A stretch of 64,000 nt of DNA from Datnioides undecimradiatus. Its lineage: Eukaryota; Chordata; Actinopteri; Lobotiformes; Datnioididae. The translations under genes and the position numbers were made by a program. Location of the stretch: assembly GCA_008933995.1 (NCBI GenBank), contig WARS01000013.1, forward strand, positions 12,721,808 to 12,785,807. The letters are read 5' to 3'. The notes beneath the pieces are model-generated. The model made no database searches, had not been told where the DNA came from, and worked only from the letters and a program-made list of their open reading frames with translations. Positions within the stretch are counted from its first letter, which is position 1. Each line of letters begins with the position of its first letter. Positions 1-12,498 of this stretch are shown one piece after another.

Positions 1-419
1 TCTGTATCTGTTTAAAAGTGTGTGCAGATACTTCTAAGCAACTTCTTTCTTATGCAGGCTTAAAGAGTCAGAGGCAATGCCCTAAGTGGAGTTTTCTATG
101 AATATTAATTCACTCGGGTATCTACATAAGCTATGAATAATGTGAATGACTTTTTCCATTAAGGAGTATTTCTAGACATTTGTTTCTCGCACCACATACT
201 TTGAGGCCCATTAATGACACTTGAACTGAAAGTCTGAACAATTCACTGTGCTAATCAGTGAAGTAACATGTTACAGTGTGGGATGACATTTAATGATCTA
301 TCTAGAATCCCATATCATTGCCATTGACTTTTCTATTTATGACTATAAGAAGAAAAATAGTTTTATTTTTGAGTATTTGATTTTTTACCAAGATTGAAAA
401 TCTATCACCACGCTAGCAG

Positions 420-610
420 CTCTGCTGATATCACAGGTTTGCTTTGAGCTAAACGCTAACATCAGTGTGCTAATATACTCTAATGTTAACATGCTAATGT
501 TTACCAGGGCTACCGCTTACTGTGCTAACGAGTTTAGCTTTGCATGCTGGCTTGCTAACATTTGCTTATCAGTACATGCAGGTATTGAGATATTTGGTCA
601 TCAACTGAAT
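420..610. repeat. GCTAA/GCTAAC-rich dispersed repeat remnant
   Basis: The words GCTAAC, CATGCTAA and TGCTAA recur about eight times between 420 and 570. This style of GCTAA-rich repeat is common in fish genomes. No terminal repeats or target-site duplications are visible, so the class is unknown. Confidence 0.35.
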
Positions 611-790
611 TCAATTACAAAGTTGATGAATCTCGCTTCATCGGTTATTTTGTGCTGATTTCAGCAGTTGTAAAGCCTCGTCCTGCTGTCATTTCTTTCC
701 ATTCAAACACAACAACACAAAACAAACTCAGAAACTCCAGCAGTGATTAAGCTACTTAGCGCTGAAGGTGATTATGGGCCAGCTGGTCTT

Positions 791-814
791 GCACGCACGC
801 ACACATGCACGCAC

Positions 815-850
<36 letters not shown>
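791..850. repeat. (CA)n microsatellite
   Basis: An imperfect CA/GCACAC tract becomes a pure CA run at its right end. Open frames through it encode only His-Thr or Cys-Val repeats and are not genes. Confidence 0.95.
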
Positions 851-852
<2 letters not shown>

Positions 853-2279
853 CCCTTCATACACTGACAGCAACTCAACTGAAGCGTGTCCACAAACACA
901 CAGGACACAGTCTGGCCCTTTTGTCTTGTCTGTAATATCCACACTTCCTCACCAAGCTAAATCCAATTTTGCTGCCCAGGAATGGCACACAGAGCTAAAT
1001 AAAATATACTTAAATGCATTCCTAAGGAAAAACATTGTGAATATGAATGAACTCAATTCAGATTCAGAAAGAGCACAGTGAAACTCTCCCACAGAAATGC
1101 TGACTGTTCTTACAGGGACCGAGAAAAGGTTTGTGCATGTGCGTGTGTTTCAGTGTATGTTTTCAGAGGCACAAAAGAGATAATGTGATTAATAAGGGAG
1201 CAGGATGTTTTGAATTTTACACTCCGTGTAAATCAGTTGTTTACTGTGAATTCATGTTAAATTCACTGATTTAAAAAGCAGAAGAGTTTATCATTTTGAT
1301 TGTTTGAAAAGAAAATTAAACATTAAAACAAAGAAGTGAATTAACTCTACACAAGTCTAGACACAACACCTGAGGGCCTCCATCTCTCTGCATCTTCCTC
1401 CTCCCTCCGCGGGAATATGGCAAACACGTGCAGCTGTGCTCAAATTATTCATACACACACGATGCTAGGACGTGCGCACACATGGACGCACCCCATGCAG
1501 ACACACACTGATTGCATGTTTGGCTAAGAGCTCATATTTGCACGCTACAGTGGCCCTTTTGACAGAACAGAAGACACACTTGCTCCTTTTTTTCTACTCC
1601 GCCCCACCCTTCCGTCCACCACCCACCCTCCTCCGTCTCTTTTCCTCTTTGATTTTTCTTTGTATTTGTTGGGTTGAATTGCAGGAAGCATTTCTCTGTT
1701 CAGACGAGGGAGAGCAGTTTATAAAACAAAGACAACATCAAAAATGGACTCCACAAATAGCTTTCTTTTACCCCTTCCTGTCTGATAATTTCACCATTTA
1801 CCCTCCAATTCTCTGCTCTTGCTCAATGTGTCTTTATCTGCATGTGTGTGTCCGTGTGTGTGCAAACTCAGCACAGAGCACAAAGACCTGCAGTGACATC
1901 AGACTCATTCACACTGTGTCCTCTGTCTACACTCACCCGAGAGGTGCTCTGTTTAAAGGGCCTCTGCTACGCCTCATCCTCCCTCCCACACACACATACA
2001 CACAGAACCACTGTAACATCTAAGTGACCACAACAGTGTCAACACACACAAACTGGTCTTATGGTTTATCAAGATGTGCAGACAACAGAAATGTATTTAA
2101 GTCTCATTGAAAAAATAAGGAAACAATTCACTCTGTCCAGGCAGAGTGAATGATTATAGAAGCAAAGCTGCAGCTGACTTATGATGAGACCCCGATAACA
2201 AGAAACATGCAAATGTGCAAACTGAAGAGCCTTTCATTCCTTTTTGGAATTCAAATGGATGAATTCAAATAAATACAGA

Positions 2280-2281
<2 letters not shown>

Positions 2282-2322
<41 letters not shown>
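2282..2322. repeat. (GT)n microsatellite
   Basis: A pure GT dinucleotide run of about 20 units. Confidence 0.95.
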
Positions 2323-2325
<3 letters not shown>

Positions 2326-3309
2326 AGTGTGCACGTGCGAGAGTGGGCGAATCGGAGGTGGAAGAAGCCTGGGGGTGGTATCTGGTGACATTCCAGCATT
2401 TTGGTCACAGAGGGGATCTAAAAAAATGGCCCGAGGCTTAACTTCAAGTAGTTTTCTTTCAGTTTTGACGTTCTCACCGATGATTCAGTCTTCACTGAAT
2501 CTTGTCATCGGGCTCATCAGCAGCACACGAAGCAGGAAGTGAACAGGAAAGCGTGGATAGTCCAGCAGCAGCCTTACAGGAAGTCATTCTGCAACAGCAG
2601 CATGCAATGGAGTGCTCATGCACTTAAACAGGGAGAAGTTCTTTAACAGACAAGTTGCACAACTTACTTGAATGACCATGTCGTGCTCTACATGCTCAGC
2701 AGACAAGCACAACTTCCTTAATTGTCATGCAGTCTCATAAACACAATCAAATAGCTCTATTACACACCTGTCATCAGACATGTATTGAGAGGAGTTGTGT
2801 TTTTGTTTTGAAAAGCAGGATTAAGGATTAAGGGACGTAGCTCAGCAACCTCACTAACATCTTTGTCTTGTGGACCTTTTTCACCTCCCTGTGTGTATAG
2901 CGTGATTGTCCGTTACTTTCCTGTCAGCTTTCAGGTCTCATGTCAGAGGCCCCTTTCATGTACACTACAGTAGATACAGCACATACTGTACACATACTGC
3001 TAAGCAATTCTAGACAGGCAGCTTTAGCACTCCTGCCACAAAAGAAATTGACACAGAGCTGTTAGGTTTGATGGGTTTGAGGGGCAATATCAACAAAAAA
3101 AAAAAAAATGACCCAAAGGCCAGCCAGAGGAGGAAGTGATGCGCAGCTGTGGACAGACAACTCTGGTGTGTGACCTGTCACGTTTCCTGCTCCTCTTGCC
3201 TCAGTTGAGGCCGAATCACTGATTCAAAACAACTTAAATGGCGACTCCCATCAAGCAAAGCAAACAGCTTTCACTTTTGCTGCCCAGGAATCTGCAGCAA
3301 GCTGTTCAT

Positions 3310-3333
3310 CGTGTGTGTGTGTGTGTGTGTGTG
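3310..3333. repeat. (GT)n microsatellite
   Basis: A short GT run of about 11 units. Confidence 0.9.
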
Positions 3334-4690
3334 AATATTGAGACCAAGTGTAAGAATGCACTCGAGAGAAGATTTACATTACAGCACTACCCTGTGATGG
3401 GCACTAACTGCAGTGCTGATAACTCAAACACAAAAACACATCCACTATTTCCCACCAGAGTCTGACCATTTTAAAGGCAACCCCCCTGGGGAGTGTGTGT
3501 GTAACTCAGACAGAGCCTGTGTGGCAAACGATTAACACACACAGGAAACAGGCGAGACTGGTAGCCTACACAGGACATACATCCAACAACAAAAAAGTCC
3601 CATTTAAAGCCTTTGTGCATTGGCTATGAGGGGCTACTTCCGCAGTTGTATTCCCCTACTCCTGTTTTGTTTTGAAGCTGGTGTTTTGGTCATGAGGTGG
3701 TACAATGTCTGCAGCATAAACTTTTGTGCCTCTGGAAAACGCTATTTTGGACTGGTCGAGCACGCTAGCAGACAACCAGAGAGATAAAAGATAATCCTTT
3801 TCCTCAGCTGAGCTCCGGTCGCCTTTAAGCCAAAATGCTCTGCGTCATAACTGTCCACATTATCCAAGTCATCCACATGTGAGGTCTGAAAAGAACACTA
3901 GATAGTTTGTGTTATTTTTCCAATTTCTGTCATCATCTCGAATCACAGATGCACAAAGCACACAGGACCGATGAATCACTTCTTGGTCGTTCCTTGGGTC
4001 TTTTTCTGGCAACAGAGTTCAAATCCGACAGAGCGGGAAAGCCTTGAGGAAAAGTCTGTTAAGGTGAGAACATCAAGCAACAGTCACAAGGTCAAAGACC
4101 ACAACAGCACTAAACAGATTTGTCTTTGTGTCTATTTATACACAGCTATGGAGGCTGACTTAGCACTTTGGTGAAAGACAAGACCCGCTCGCTGGTCTGA
4201 GATGAGTCGAGTGGCAGAGCTTCAGAGAAACAGCGGGGGAGAGATCGATATGCAAAGGGACATTTACACACTGCTCGTAACACCCAACGTACGTGCACAA
4301 ACACAAAAGCAGGTTTCGTGACATTTAAAGTAGCATGTGCACGCTCAGGGGCAGCCCCAACGTAAACCTTTCAATCTGGGGCAAATGCAGCTCTCAGGAT
4401 GCAATCAACGGGAGGAGAAAGCACCCTTGAGGTGAAGTGAAATTGCACATCTGTCTTTGTGTGAATGTGTAAGTATGTGTGTGTACGTTAGGGTTCATAT
4501 GACTGAGAAAATATAGGAGTCTTCTCATTCTTATAGCCTGTTTGCATCAGACTAAGCCTCTCCTGTAAGTGAATGCAGCTGCATAAAGATGAATCAGCCA
4601 AAGCCAGGCGCAATTTAACGACAGCCACTCAGTAGGGGGTTGCATTACATGCATCTTGTCAGGTTTGACTTGACAGAACCATTGACTTAA

Positions 4691-4710
4691 GTGTGTGTGT
4701 GTGTGTGTGT
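4691..4710. repeat. (GT)n microsatellite
   Basis: A 10-unit GT run, about 110 bp from a larger GT tract at 4823. Confidence 0.9.
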
Positions 4711-4822
4711 CCACATCCACATTGTCATCCAGGCAGTCAGATCTAAATGCAGGATTGTAGGTCATGTCATTGGTTATATGCAGTGCAGACATTCAGGAAA
4801 TGGATGCTGGCAACTCAGACTA

Positions 4823-4856
<34 letters not shown>

Positions 4857-4900
4857 TGTGTGTGTGTGTGTGTGCACGTGCGTGTGTGTGTGTGTCTGTG
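4823..4900. repeat. Compound (GT)n microsatellite
   Basis: A long GT tract interrupted by single TATG, GCAC and GTCTG steps. It creates spurious Cys-Val and His-Thr frames on both strands. Confidence 0.95.
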
Positions 4901-6971
4901 TTTGCCCTCACGACAACCTCTCTGGCCAGCAAATGCATACTTACACACACACATACACAAACACAGAGTCCTGAGTTGCATGCAGTCTGCCTGAGGGTCA
5001 GACCAACATGGGAGCAATTAAACACCATCCTCTCTTATCAGCGGCCGACTTTCTCAGGGGAAAAAAAAAAAAACGCTTGGCGTTCATCAGGAAAACCGTC
5101 ACTGATACAGCAGGAAGTTATCCTTCTCAGTGTATTTATTTGTGGGCCTCCCATTTCCTGTCAAACGCATAAGACGCTTTTAGTGGCACTCACAGGGCAT
5201 GTAAATATACACACACACAGATTGCACATGATGAAAAGAAGCAGTGCTAGCTCGCCCACCAGTGCAGTCACGTAATTACACAAACTCTGTTTAATTACAA
5301 GGTGAAGTTTGTGCTAATAAAACTCATTTAAACTGTTCTCTTGTGATTACCATGCTTGGCCCTCTTTGTCTATGGTAAATGTGAGTTTAGCAGGTGATAG
5401 GGATGGAAATATACTCACATACTGATGATCAAGTCAATATTGCATCCTCATTAAGAAGATGAAGACAGCTGAACACACAGGCAGACATGTGGTGTGTGTG
5501 CGTGTGTGTGTACAGTGATTTCTGTCACCTTCACTCAGTTCAGTTACACTCGGGCAACATGCCTCTGAGTTGCTCCACAGACTTTAATCAATAACTTGTG
5601 TTGAGCAGCAGCCACCAGCTGTCTCTGTGGCTTCTCTTTTCACCTTCTTTTTTGCTTTGCTTTTTTTGTCAGCACCACCCACCCCACTTCCTGTTACAGT
5701 TGTTGCTGTGAACAAGCACAAAGGAGACTCACTCACTCACTCAGCGGCTGATTGACAAGTGACTCTGAAACCTCCCCTGGGGAAATGGGGCCATCGGTTG
5801 TAAGGTTTATCTTAAAAGGCTGCACCGCTAGGTCGACCATCCCTCCCCCCCGCTGCTAAGTTCAATGAGTAGGTCTCAAACTGAGGTTGGAGGACATCAA
5901 AGGGTCCTTGATGAAGAATAGTTCAATTTCAATCTTACTTTCTTGCAGTTGCTTTACATTTGTACAAGACACAATGTCCTGATCACAGAAATACCTAAGT
6001 TTCATTCTTTGCTTTTGCACTATACAAAGCTTCTCACAAAAAGGACTCTCACTGTGACAGAGTGGGATTCATTTGCTGCTCTGACAGAGTCTGGGAGAGT
6101 CTGAGCTAAAGGACAGTGGGTTTGTCAGACCACCGCCTCTGCTCCACACACTGCAAAATGAGCATGATTACAGACGCAGCCCCAATCACACTACAGTCGT
6201 GCCTCCCAGTTTTAGAGGCGCTCAGTGCAAGCACATGCACATTTATATGATCTCTTTCAAATCAGCATTTAGTCTTGGCACGCACAGTCGAAGGGCTGCT
6301 AATATCTCCTGATAGGAATCCAAAAGCTGCTGTGCTGGATGAGCTTTTGGCTGCATTTCCAACAAAGGCAGTGAGTGGCACAGCTCTGAAGGAGAGAGCA
6401 TCTCTTTGTGCTCGATTCATTTGCAGAGGCCGGCTTTAAAAAAAATCCAAAAGATAAAAAGAAACCACGAGTCTGTGCTTTCAAAACAAATTCAGCCATA
6501 TAAGGTGTTAACCAGACACAGCTATGACAAGGTGAGACTGCAGGTAGCTGCCTGTGAGAATAATAATGCAAAAAAATGGTTTGGAGAGAAACGCCCATTC
6601 TCCTCCCTGCACCTGGCTGCAGCTGTCCTTGTCACTTCACCCAATGTTAACCCCTGTATGTTGCTTCACATATACCGGAGTAATGCTGTGGAGAACTTGT
6701 GTGTCCCCATACATGAAAACAATCATATGGAGATAGCATGGTGCTGGCTTATCAATACTGTGCAGAGCACCACCCATGTATTACAAAACAAGGTGTAATA
6801 CTCTGCTGTTTGGCTGTACAACCTACTGTATTCTACCTAACGAGCAGAGATATGAAGGGGTGTTAAGAGTAAAATAACGAGATATGCGTTTAATTGATCG
6901 CCGGGAGGCACAGACACAATGTGGTCTGCTAAGGTCGGCAGATTTCCAGCAGACAGACGTAGGAGGCTTAC

Positions 6972-7012
6972 CTTAACGCAACCTTCACACAGCAGTCGCC
7001 CAGACTCGCCAT
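6972..7012 (-). CDS. kif21b: Kinesin-4 family KIF21B-like protein, first coding exon (partial gene)
   Basis: The exon runs from an ATG in good context (A at -3, G at +4) to a clean GTAAGC donor. It encodes MASLGDCCVKVAL plus the first two bases of an Arg codon. Human KIF21B begins MAGQGDCCVKVAV followed by R-I-R-P-Q, so the CCVKVA core and the split Arg fit this family; KIF21A and KIF4 starts are clearly less similar. KIF21B is a processive plus-end kinesin and microtubule-dynamics regulator in neurons and immune cells. Only the strand just before the motor domain's first arginine is present. No downstream exon is found between this point and the window start, so the gene continues outside to the left. 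The start lies in a CpG-rich block. The call rests on 13 residues plus phase; a chance match is possible but the splice site and CpG context argue against it. Confidence 0.6.
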
Positions 7013-7420
7013 TGTCGCTTTCAAGGTCCACCGACGTGATGTGGAGTATTTCTGTTATGTTGGGTTTGCAATGTGCGTGAAACCGTGCGGTACGGCGGCG
7101 TTGCGGGGATGTAGTGGGGGGGTCTCAGGTCAGCGGGAGCAGCCGTCAAGACCTGCCGGCGGTGAGCTGCCTCATCTGGACTCCTCCTGCTGTCTTGTTC
7201 GTCTCCTCCGCTGTGGCGGTCATTTCTGGCTCACTGGTGTTTGTCACATCGCAGAGTTTAACCCGCTTTTTCTCTCTTTCCGTACTCTGTGTCTGTCGCT
7301 ACATCCTGTTTAAAATGCGTATGAGCGAGGCGTGTGAGCGCTCCTCAGGAACCACACCGCTGCTCTCACAGAGACGCGATCACGTTGAAGCGGCGCTGAG
7401 ACCGTAAACTGAAGAGGGTA
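7013..7420 (-). promoter_or_regulatory. CpG-rich promoter / 5' UTR of the kif21b-like gene
   Basis: CpG dinucleotides and G+C rise sharply over about 400 bp directly upstream of the 6972-7012 ATG (for example CGTGCGGTACGGCGGCGTTG near 7082-7101), against AT-rich surroundings. Such islands mark vertebrate promoters. Plus-strand frames here (7041-7407) show no family resemblance and are read as island by-products. Confidence 0.5.
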
Positions 7421-8329
7421 ATGCTGCTTTCACGACTGTCGGAAATATTAAATTCAACTCAATATCTTCCAACTAACAATGCACTGCTTGGGGTTATGAA
7501 GCATAATTTCACTCAGAATTAAGATGACAGTGGAACATATCAATAAATACTCATTAGTCACTTGTTACATTCAACCTGAGTCGTGGCCTATAATGCTAAT
7601 GCAAAAACATCCATGAAACAATAAGCTAATGCTAAACAGGAGCACAAAGGAAGATAGGAGAGGTAAGCAGGTCCTTTAACTAAAGCAATATTCCAGCAAC
7701 TTCACTTTTATAAAGTTGGAACACACATTAAAACGATAATGGTCCACAGTGATGCAGCAGAGGCTTAGATAAACTGACACTGAGCCAAAAGAATGGTTCC
7801 TTTCCAAAAACACTGGATCCTGTCTTTCCCATAGTGTGGCTAGGACACCCTACCCTCATTAGATCCCCAATGTTCACTTCTTTCTAAACCCAAAGGCTCT
7901 CTAATCAAAATTTTGAACTTTGGAAAGCTCTTACCTAAGTGAGCAGGTCCTGACAACTATGAGGCTCTTTATTCTATAGATATTCATTATGTTTTATTAG
8001 CTGATAACGTGATTTTATATTAAATAGCAATATGTAAAGTAGCTTATCTGTAAAAATAGTTTAGTGTATCACAACTGTAGTGAAAAAGCACAGTTTTGGC
8101 TGTGAAATGTACCAACATACAAAATTAAAAATACAAATGTAAGGAACTAAATCCACAATCTTTTATGTCAGTTAGTTCACAAATAGTTTGAGTATTAAAA
8201 TATATTATCAAAATATATTAAAATATATTTAAATTCCACCAGTGCATGAAGGTCAAACAAGCTGGAGGGGAAAAAATACTGTATCCCTTAAGTTAACTGC
8301 AGATTCTATGAAAATGCAATTTTTTACGA

Positions 8330-8610
8330 GGAGTCTCTAAACGCAGCATAATCGCATTCGATTGACACGCAGTTCGGCTAACCGCTGATTTAACCCCGCC
8401 TTCATTGAACACAATTGACCAATCGGTGGGCTCAACGGGCCTGCGTGGCCCCGGTCGGTAGCACACCCACATTGAGGAGTAAAGATTACAAACCTACACC
8501 ACACCGACTGCCAGCGGCGACATCTGAGGTCCGTTAAACTGCCATAAACAGAGAGACTGTTCCCATGACGGAGAGGAGGGGCCGCTGGTTCAAACACCTT
8601 GAGGTCAAAG
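8330..8610. promoter_or_regulatory. Second CpG-rich block with CCAAT box
   Basis: About 280 bp rich in CpG inside AT-rich DNA, with GACCAATCGGTGGG at about 8417. It could be an upstream alternative promoter of the kif21b-like gene, a distal element, or a separate non-coding start. No splice-linked exon was identified. Confidence 0.3.
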
Positions 8611-9231
8611 GCCGCAACTCCTGCAGACTTTATTATGTTCCAGTAGAGGATGGAGTCAATTTGCTCTGGTTTGGATGGGAAGTTGCATTCTGCTCACTTC
8701 CCTCTCCTGAGTCAGATTTCTACAAAAGGGGAAGTTGAAATTTGTTCCTCTAGCTGAGTCAAACAGAGAGGTCCTTCTACAATTTCTCTTACTTTCTCCC
8801 TCTCTCTGGTAGGAGACTTTACAATGACAAGATTCACATGTACATTTGCAGAGAAAACTCCACCTTTTCCAAATCCTCATCCTCCCTATTGCCTGTGACT
8901 AATGTTGAAAAATGACAGCCATGTCTGAACTGCAGCAAGTTATTTCCCTATATAACACAACAGATACAGCTCAGTCAGACGTTATTATTTCATAACTCAA
9001 GAGACATAAAACTTGTTATAGGTGGGTTTTGGTACTTATTTTGTATGACAGAGTAGAAGCAGCTCAACCATCTGTGTTGAAGAAATGCTGCTTTCAATCT
9101 GATTTCAGAAAAAAAAAGTCCCTGCACAGTCTCAATCACTTTTATGTAACAAAGCCCAGTTTGTGAATGGTTGCATTAGCTCTAAACCCATTCTGTGTGA
9201 ACAGAGGAGCTTATGACTCTAACCACGTGTA

Positions 9232-9233
<2 letters not shown>

Positions 9234-9262
<29 letters not shown>
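9234..9262. repeat. (GT)n microsatellite
   Basis: A GT run of about 14 units. Confidence 0.9.
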
Positions 9263-9263
<1 letters not shown>

Positions 9264-9894
9264 GTTGTCCTGAGGACCAGGTGGCGATGTTAGTGCTGTT
9301 CGGGCCACAGTTCCCCAGAAGCAGTGCTGGATTCCACACAAGATTAACATCCAGTTATGAGGATAAAGCAACAATCCTCACAGATCTGCTGGGAAACCGC
9401 CACCAACCACCGCAACTAGGACAACAAAACTCGCAAACATGGGTGGTGCACACACAAACACACACTCACCTTATTTTGTGTCTGGTGAACTTTTAAGACC
9501 AACTCATTTGAACGATTACATAATTAGGCTGCGCTGTTTTCCTAAGCATGTGTTAAGTCCCTTTCATTTTTTCAGTCATGTTTACAGGTTTCAAATCCAC
9601 TCTGGCTGATTTCTCCTCTGTGTGCCACCTCCTCCTCAGCACTTTACAATGTAAAAAGCACATTTCATAAGCATACTGTGTGGGTTATAAAACCCTAAAG
9701 ATATTTTAATATTGCAATTGCCAAACTGCAGCATAATCCCTATATTTAGGGCTACATACAGTCAAAATAACAGCAGCCTAATTACATAAGAGGCGTTCAA
9801 ATACAATCACTCCAGCCTCCCTCGGGTTCTGTCAGTCACGGTGAAGTCGGCAATTCACTCTCCCGCTTGGATTTAGTACTTTTCTTCTTACAGC

Positions 9895-9895
<1 letters not shown>

Positions 9896-9937
<42 letters not shown>
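9896..9937. repeat. (CA)n microsatellite
   Basis: A pure CA run of about 21 units. Confidence 0.95.
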
Positions 9938-9939
<2 letters not shown>

Positions 9940-11589
9940 CATGCATCTTACTTGATGGCCCTTCTTCTCATTTCTGCAGCATATGATTATATCCTGACCT
10001 GAAAACAAGAAGATGACTCACAGCTTTAATATACCACAATCTTTTTGTAGCTATTTTTCAAGTGCTGAAAAACTCATTTTGAAATGACACACATCTTAAA
10101 TAATCCACACTGAAAACAACACACAAAAAAACAACACAAATAAAATACCATCCACATTCATTACTGCAATTCCATATCAATATGTGACCATATGTGTAAA
10201 ACCTACTAATCAGTATCAGAGGTTGCGATGCATTTAATGCTGTTCTAACTGCTCCAACCTGCATAACATTGCCTCTTTGAGTGCAAAAGACAAGGAACAA
10301 GACAGTGAGAGACAGAGATGGAAGATGAAACTGCACCATAATGTATTCTCCATCCTTATTCTTTGATGTGTCTATAATCCCTCACATGCGTTTTCTATAT
10401 TTGGCTTTGAAGCTCCATAAACTAATCCCCCATTCTTTACCGTAACAAAACTGTTTGAATTGGCCAGGATTACGCAAACACGCATTTGACAGCTCACTGG
10501 CTGGCACAGAAAGAGGTGCATCGCCAAAATTAAAACTCAGGCAGCTAAATTATCTACAGTTATTTCCTGTTAAATTTATATTTCTATTTTTTTGCCTCCC
10601 TCCATTTTCTTCACAATGGGAATATGTGGCAGAGCCTAAGTGAGTGCACAGATGTTTTGATGCTGTCTGTGTTTTATGTTTGCATGACAGACGAGCTGCT
10701 TATGTGTTTTAGATTTATGTGTGTCAGCTGCAGCAGCACAAAGCAGAGCAGGTCCCTGCCAGTTCTTGACAGTGTTAGACCCCCTGTAGTGCCTTCTCCC
10801 ATCAGCCTGCAGAGTTCAGCTTTAAATCTTGGTTTTTAAAGTTGGAACGAGTCAAAGTATGTAAATCTGACAATATTATGCATGTATGTATATAGATATA
10901 CTTTATGTAGCTAAACAAGATGAGTTTAAGAACTACTCTGAGGCATATGTTCTCACCTTTGAACACTTTTGAGTCTTTATTCTAAGTTACAATAACCAGC
11001 TGCTGTCTGCAGTCGTTTATTTAGCAACAGCTGTTCAGATCTTCCCATCTGAATCTTGGCAAGACCCTTGTTTAATAGTAATAATGTTGAGCTGTTGTTT
11101 GACTCTAAATAAGATACTTTCTCAAATCATAACTATCATTAATGAAAAATGCAGTGTTTGCAGGAAACACACATTTAAACTGATATTTTCAAGGTTTACC
11201 ATCCCTTTATGACGCCTCTGTGCTTAGCATATTCAGAATAAAGGATTTATTGTCACACACATAGATCGGCAGTCACTAAGGGACGTAACAGCAGTTAAAC
11301 GAACATTAATGAGTCATGAGTATGATCCTTTGTAGAGCAGACCTACATTCCAGCTTCCATCCCCAGGGCATAGGCTGACCCACACTTTAAGCTTCGTTTC
11401 TGCCTAGGCTCTGATCCTTCCTGCTGGGCTGTGACCAGTGCAGCGGCTGGGGTGGAGGCTGGATGATGGCTCATGGTGGCTGCTGCAGCCTCAGGGCTGT
11501 TTTGTAGAGGTAGGAGCACTCATTGACTGAGTTACTCTGCAACACAGGGCACGAGACCACTGTGTGTATGCATGTGGGATGAGAGGAGG

Positions 11590-11790
11590 TGGTCAACAAA
11601 GGAGTGGTTGTTCTTTGGTCTTCTTCTTTGGTGGAGGATGGCCAGGAGGTAGAGAGGTCAATCCCCAGTTGGGTGTATTGGTGTGGCACTACATCCAAGA
11701 TGTCCACTATCTCTGCCCAGGTGTCCTTGGGCAAGACACCAAACACCCAAAAAAATGCTCCAGGGGCACTGCAGGTGACCACATGCTCTG
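11590..11790. repeat. Degenerate fish-type dispersed repeat
   Basis: Contains the phrase GTGTCCTTGGGCAAGACACC (11720-11739), which I recognise as part of a widespread teleost interspersed repeat. The termini are not resolvable by eye and no coding capacity is visible. Confidence 0.4.
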
Positions 11791-12458
11791 ACCTCTCTAA
11801 TGAAATGTGAGCCATATGCGTACATAATATGCATAACTAAGAAATGTATGCAAAAACATAAATCCCAATTGCCCTCTATATATTTCTCAGCAACAACTTC
11901 TCCGTCATCTTACCCCATCAGCTCCGGTCTGTCATCTCTCAGGGCAATCCTGCACCTCGTTTCTATGGGAACAGCCTCTGAAAAGGGCAGACAGAAAGGG
12001 ACAGGAAGAGATGCTGAAATGGCAGAAAAGCCTCTTTGTGCTCTCAGAGGCTCTCAGTGCAAATCAGGCCTAAAGAGTGTACAAAGGGTTAATCACACAC
12101 ATGCACATAACTTCTACCTAAGACAAAATGGGCGATGAGGAGCATCACCAGACTCCTGGATTCCCCTTGAAACTATAGACACAAAGCTCTGTACATAGAT
12201 AACGCCTTCATAAATCAGATTTATTTACCTTTGTGACTTTTGTGTGCAGCGTGTGTTTCTGTAGCAAAACAGATTGTATTTATTTTATTTACATCTATTT
12301 GTATGTGAACAAAACAGTGTTGAGAGGGTCTTGCTCACGATTTGCTTTGTTTTCGCTTAACTGTGCATACAAACACACACAATATGAAAACATGTTCAAG
12401 GAGGAAAGCATAAAATACCAACCTCTGTCTTGTCTACAGGCGTCACACAATGACACAC

Positions 12459-12498
<40 letters not shown>
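12459..12498. repeat. Compound (CT)n(CA)n microsatellite
   Basis: A CT run of about 11 units is followed directly by a CA run of 9 units. Confidence 0.95.

Larger units (their letters stand above)
1..6971 (-). other. Presumed first intron of kif21b-like gene (partial)
   Basis: No coding exon is recognised here on either strand. The stretch begins at the GTAAGC donor of the 6972-7012 exon and would be intron 1 of that minus-strand gene, running past the window edge. It holds several GT/CA microsatellites, a GCTAA-rich low-complexity patch near 420-560, and AT-rich unique DNA. I looked for the next kinesin exon, which should encode IRPQL..KEKIEGCHICTS followed by the P-loop GQTGAGKT, and did not find it. 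The intron assignment rests entirely on the single exon call. Confidence 0.45.

Noticed and set aside
743..1081. Frames over the CA repeat at 791-850
   Set aside because: Their content comes from the dinucleotide repeat.
1472..2023. A 183-codon plus-strand frame
   Set aside because: Low-complexity Cys/Leu/Pro composition, no recognisable domain, inside a presumed intron.
4691..5275. A 194-codon plus-strand frame with Cys-Val repeats, and its antisense His-Thr partners
   Set aside because: It runs through GT/CA microsatellites; no domain, no splice support.
7041..7407. Two overlapping plus-strand frames in the CpG island
   Set aside because: CpG islands are poor in stop codons; no similarity to a known protein, and they lie opposite the kif21b-like start.
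8337..8597. An 86-codon minus-strand frame
   Set aside because: It sits in a CpG-rich block with few stops; no domain or splice-linked partner was found.
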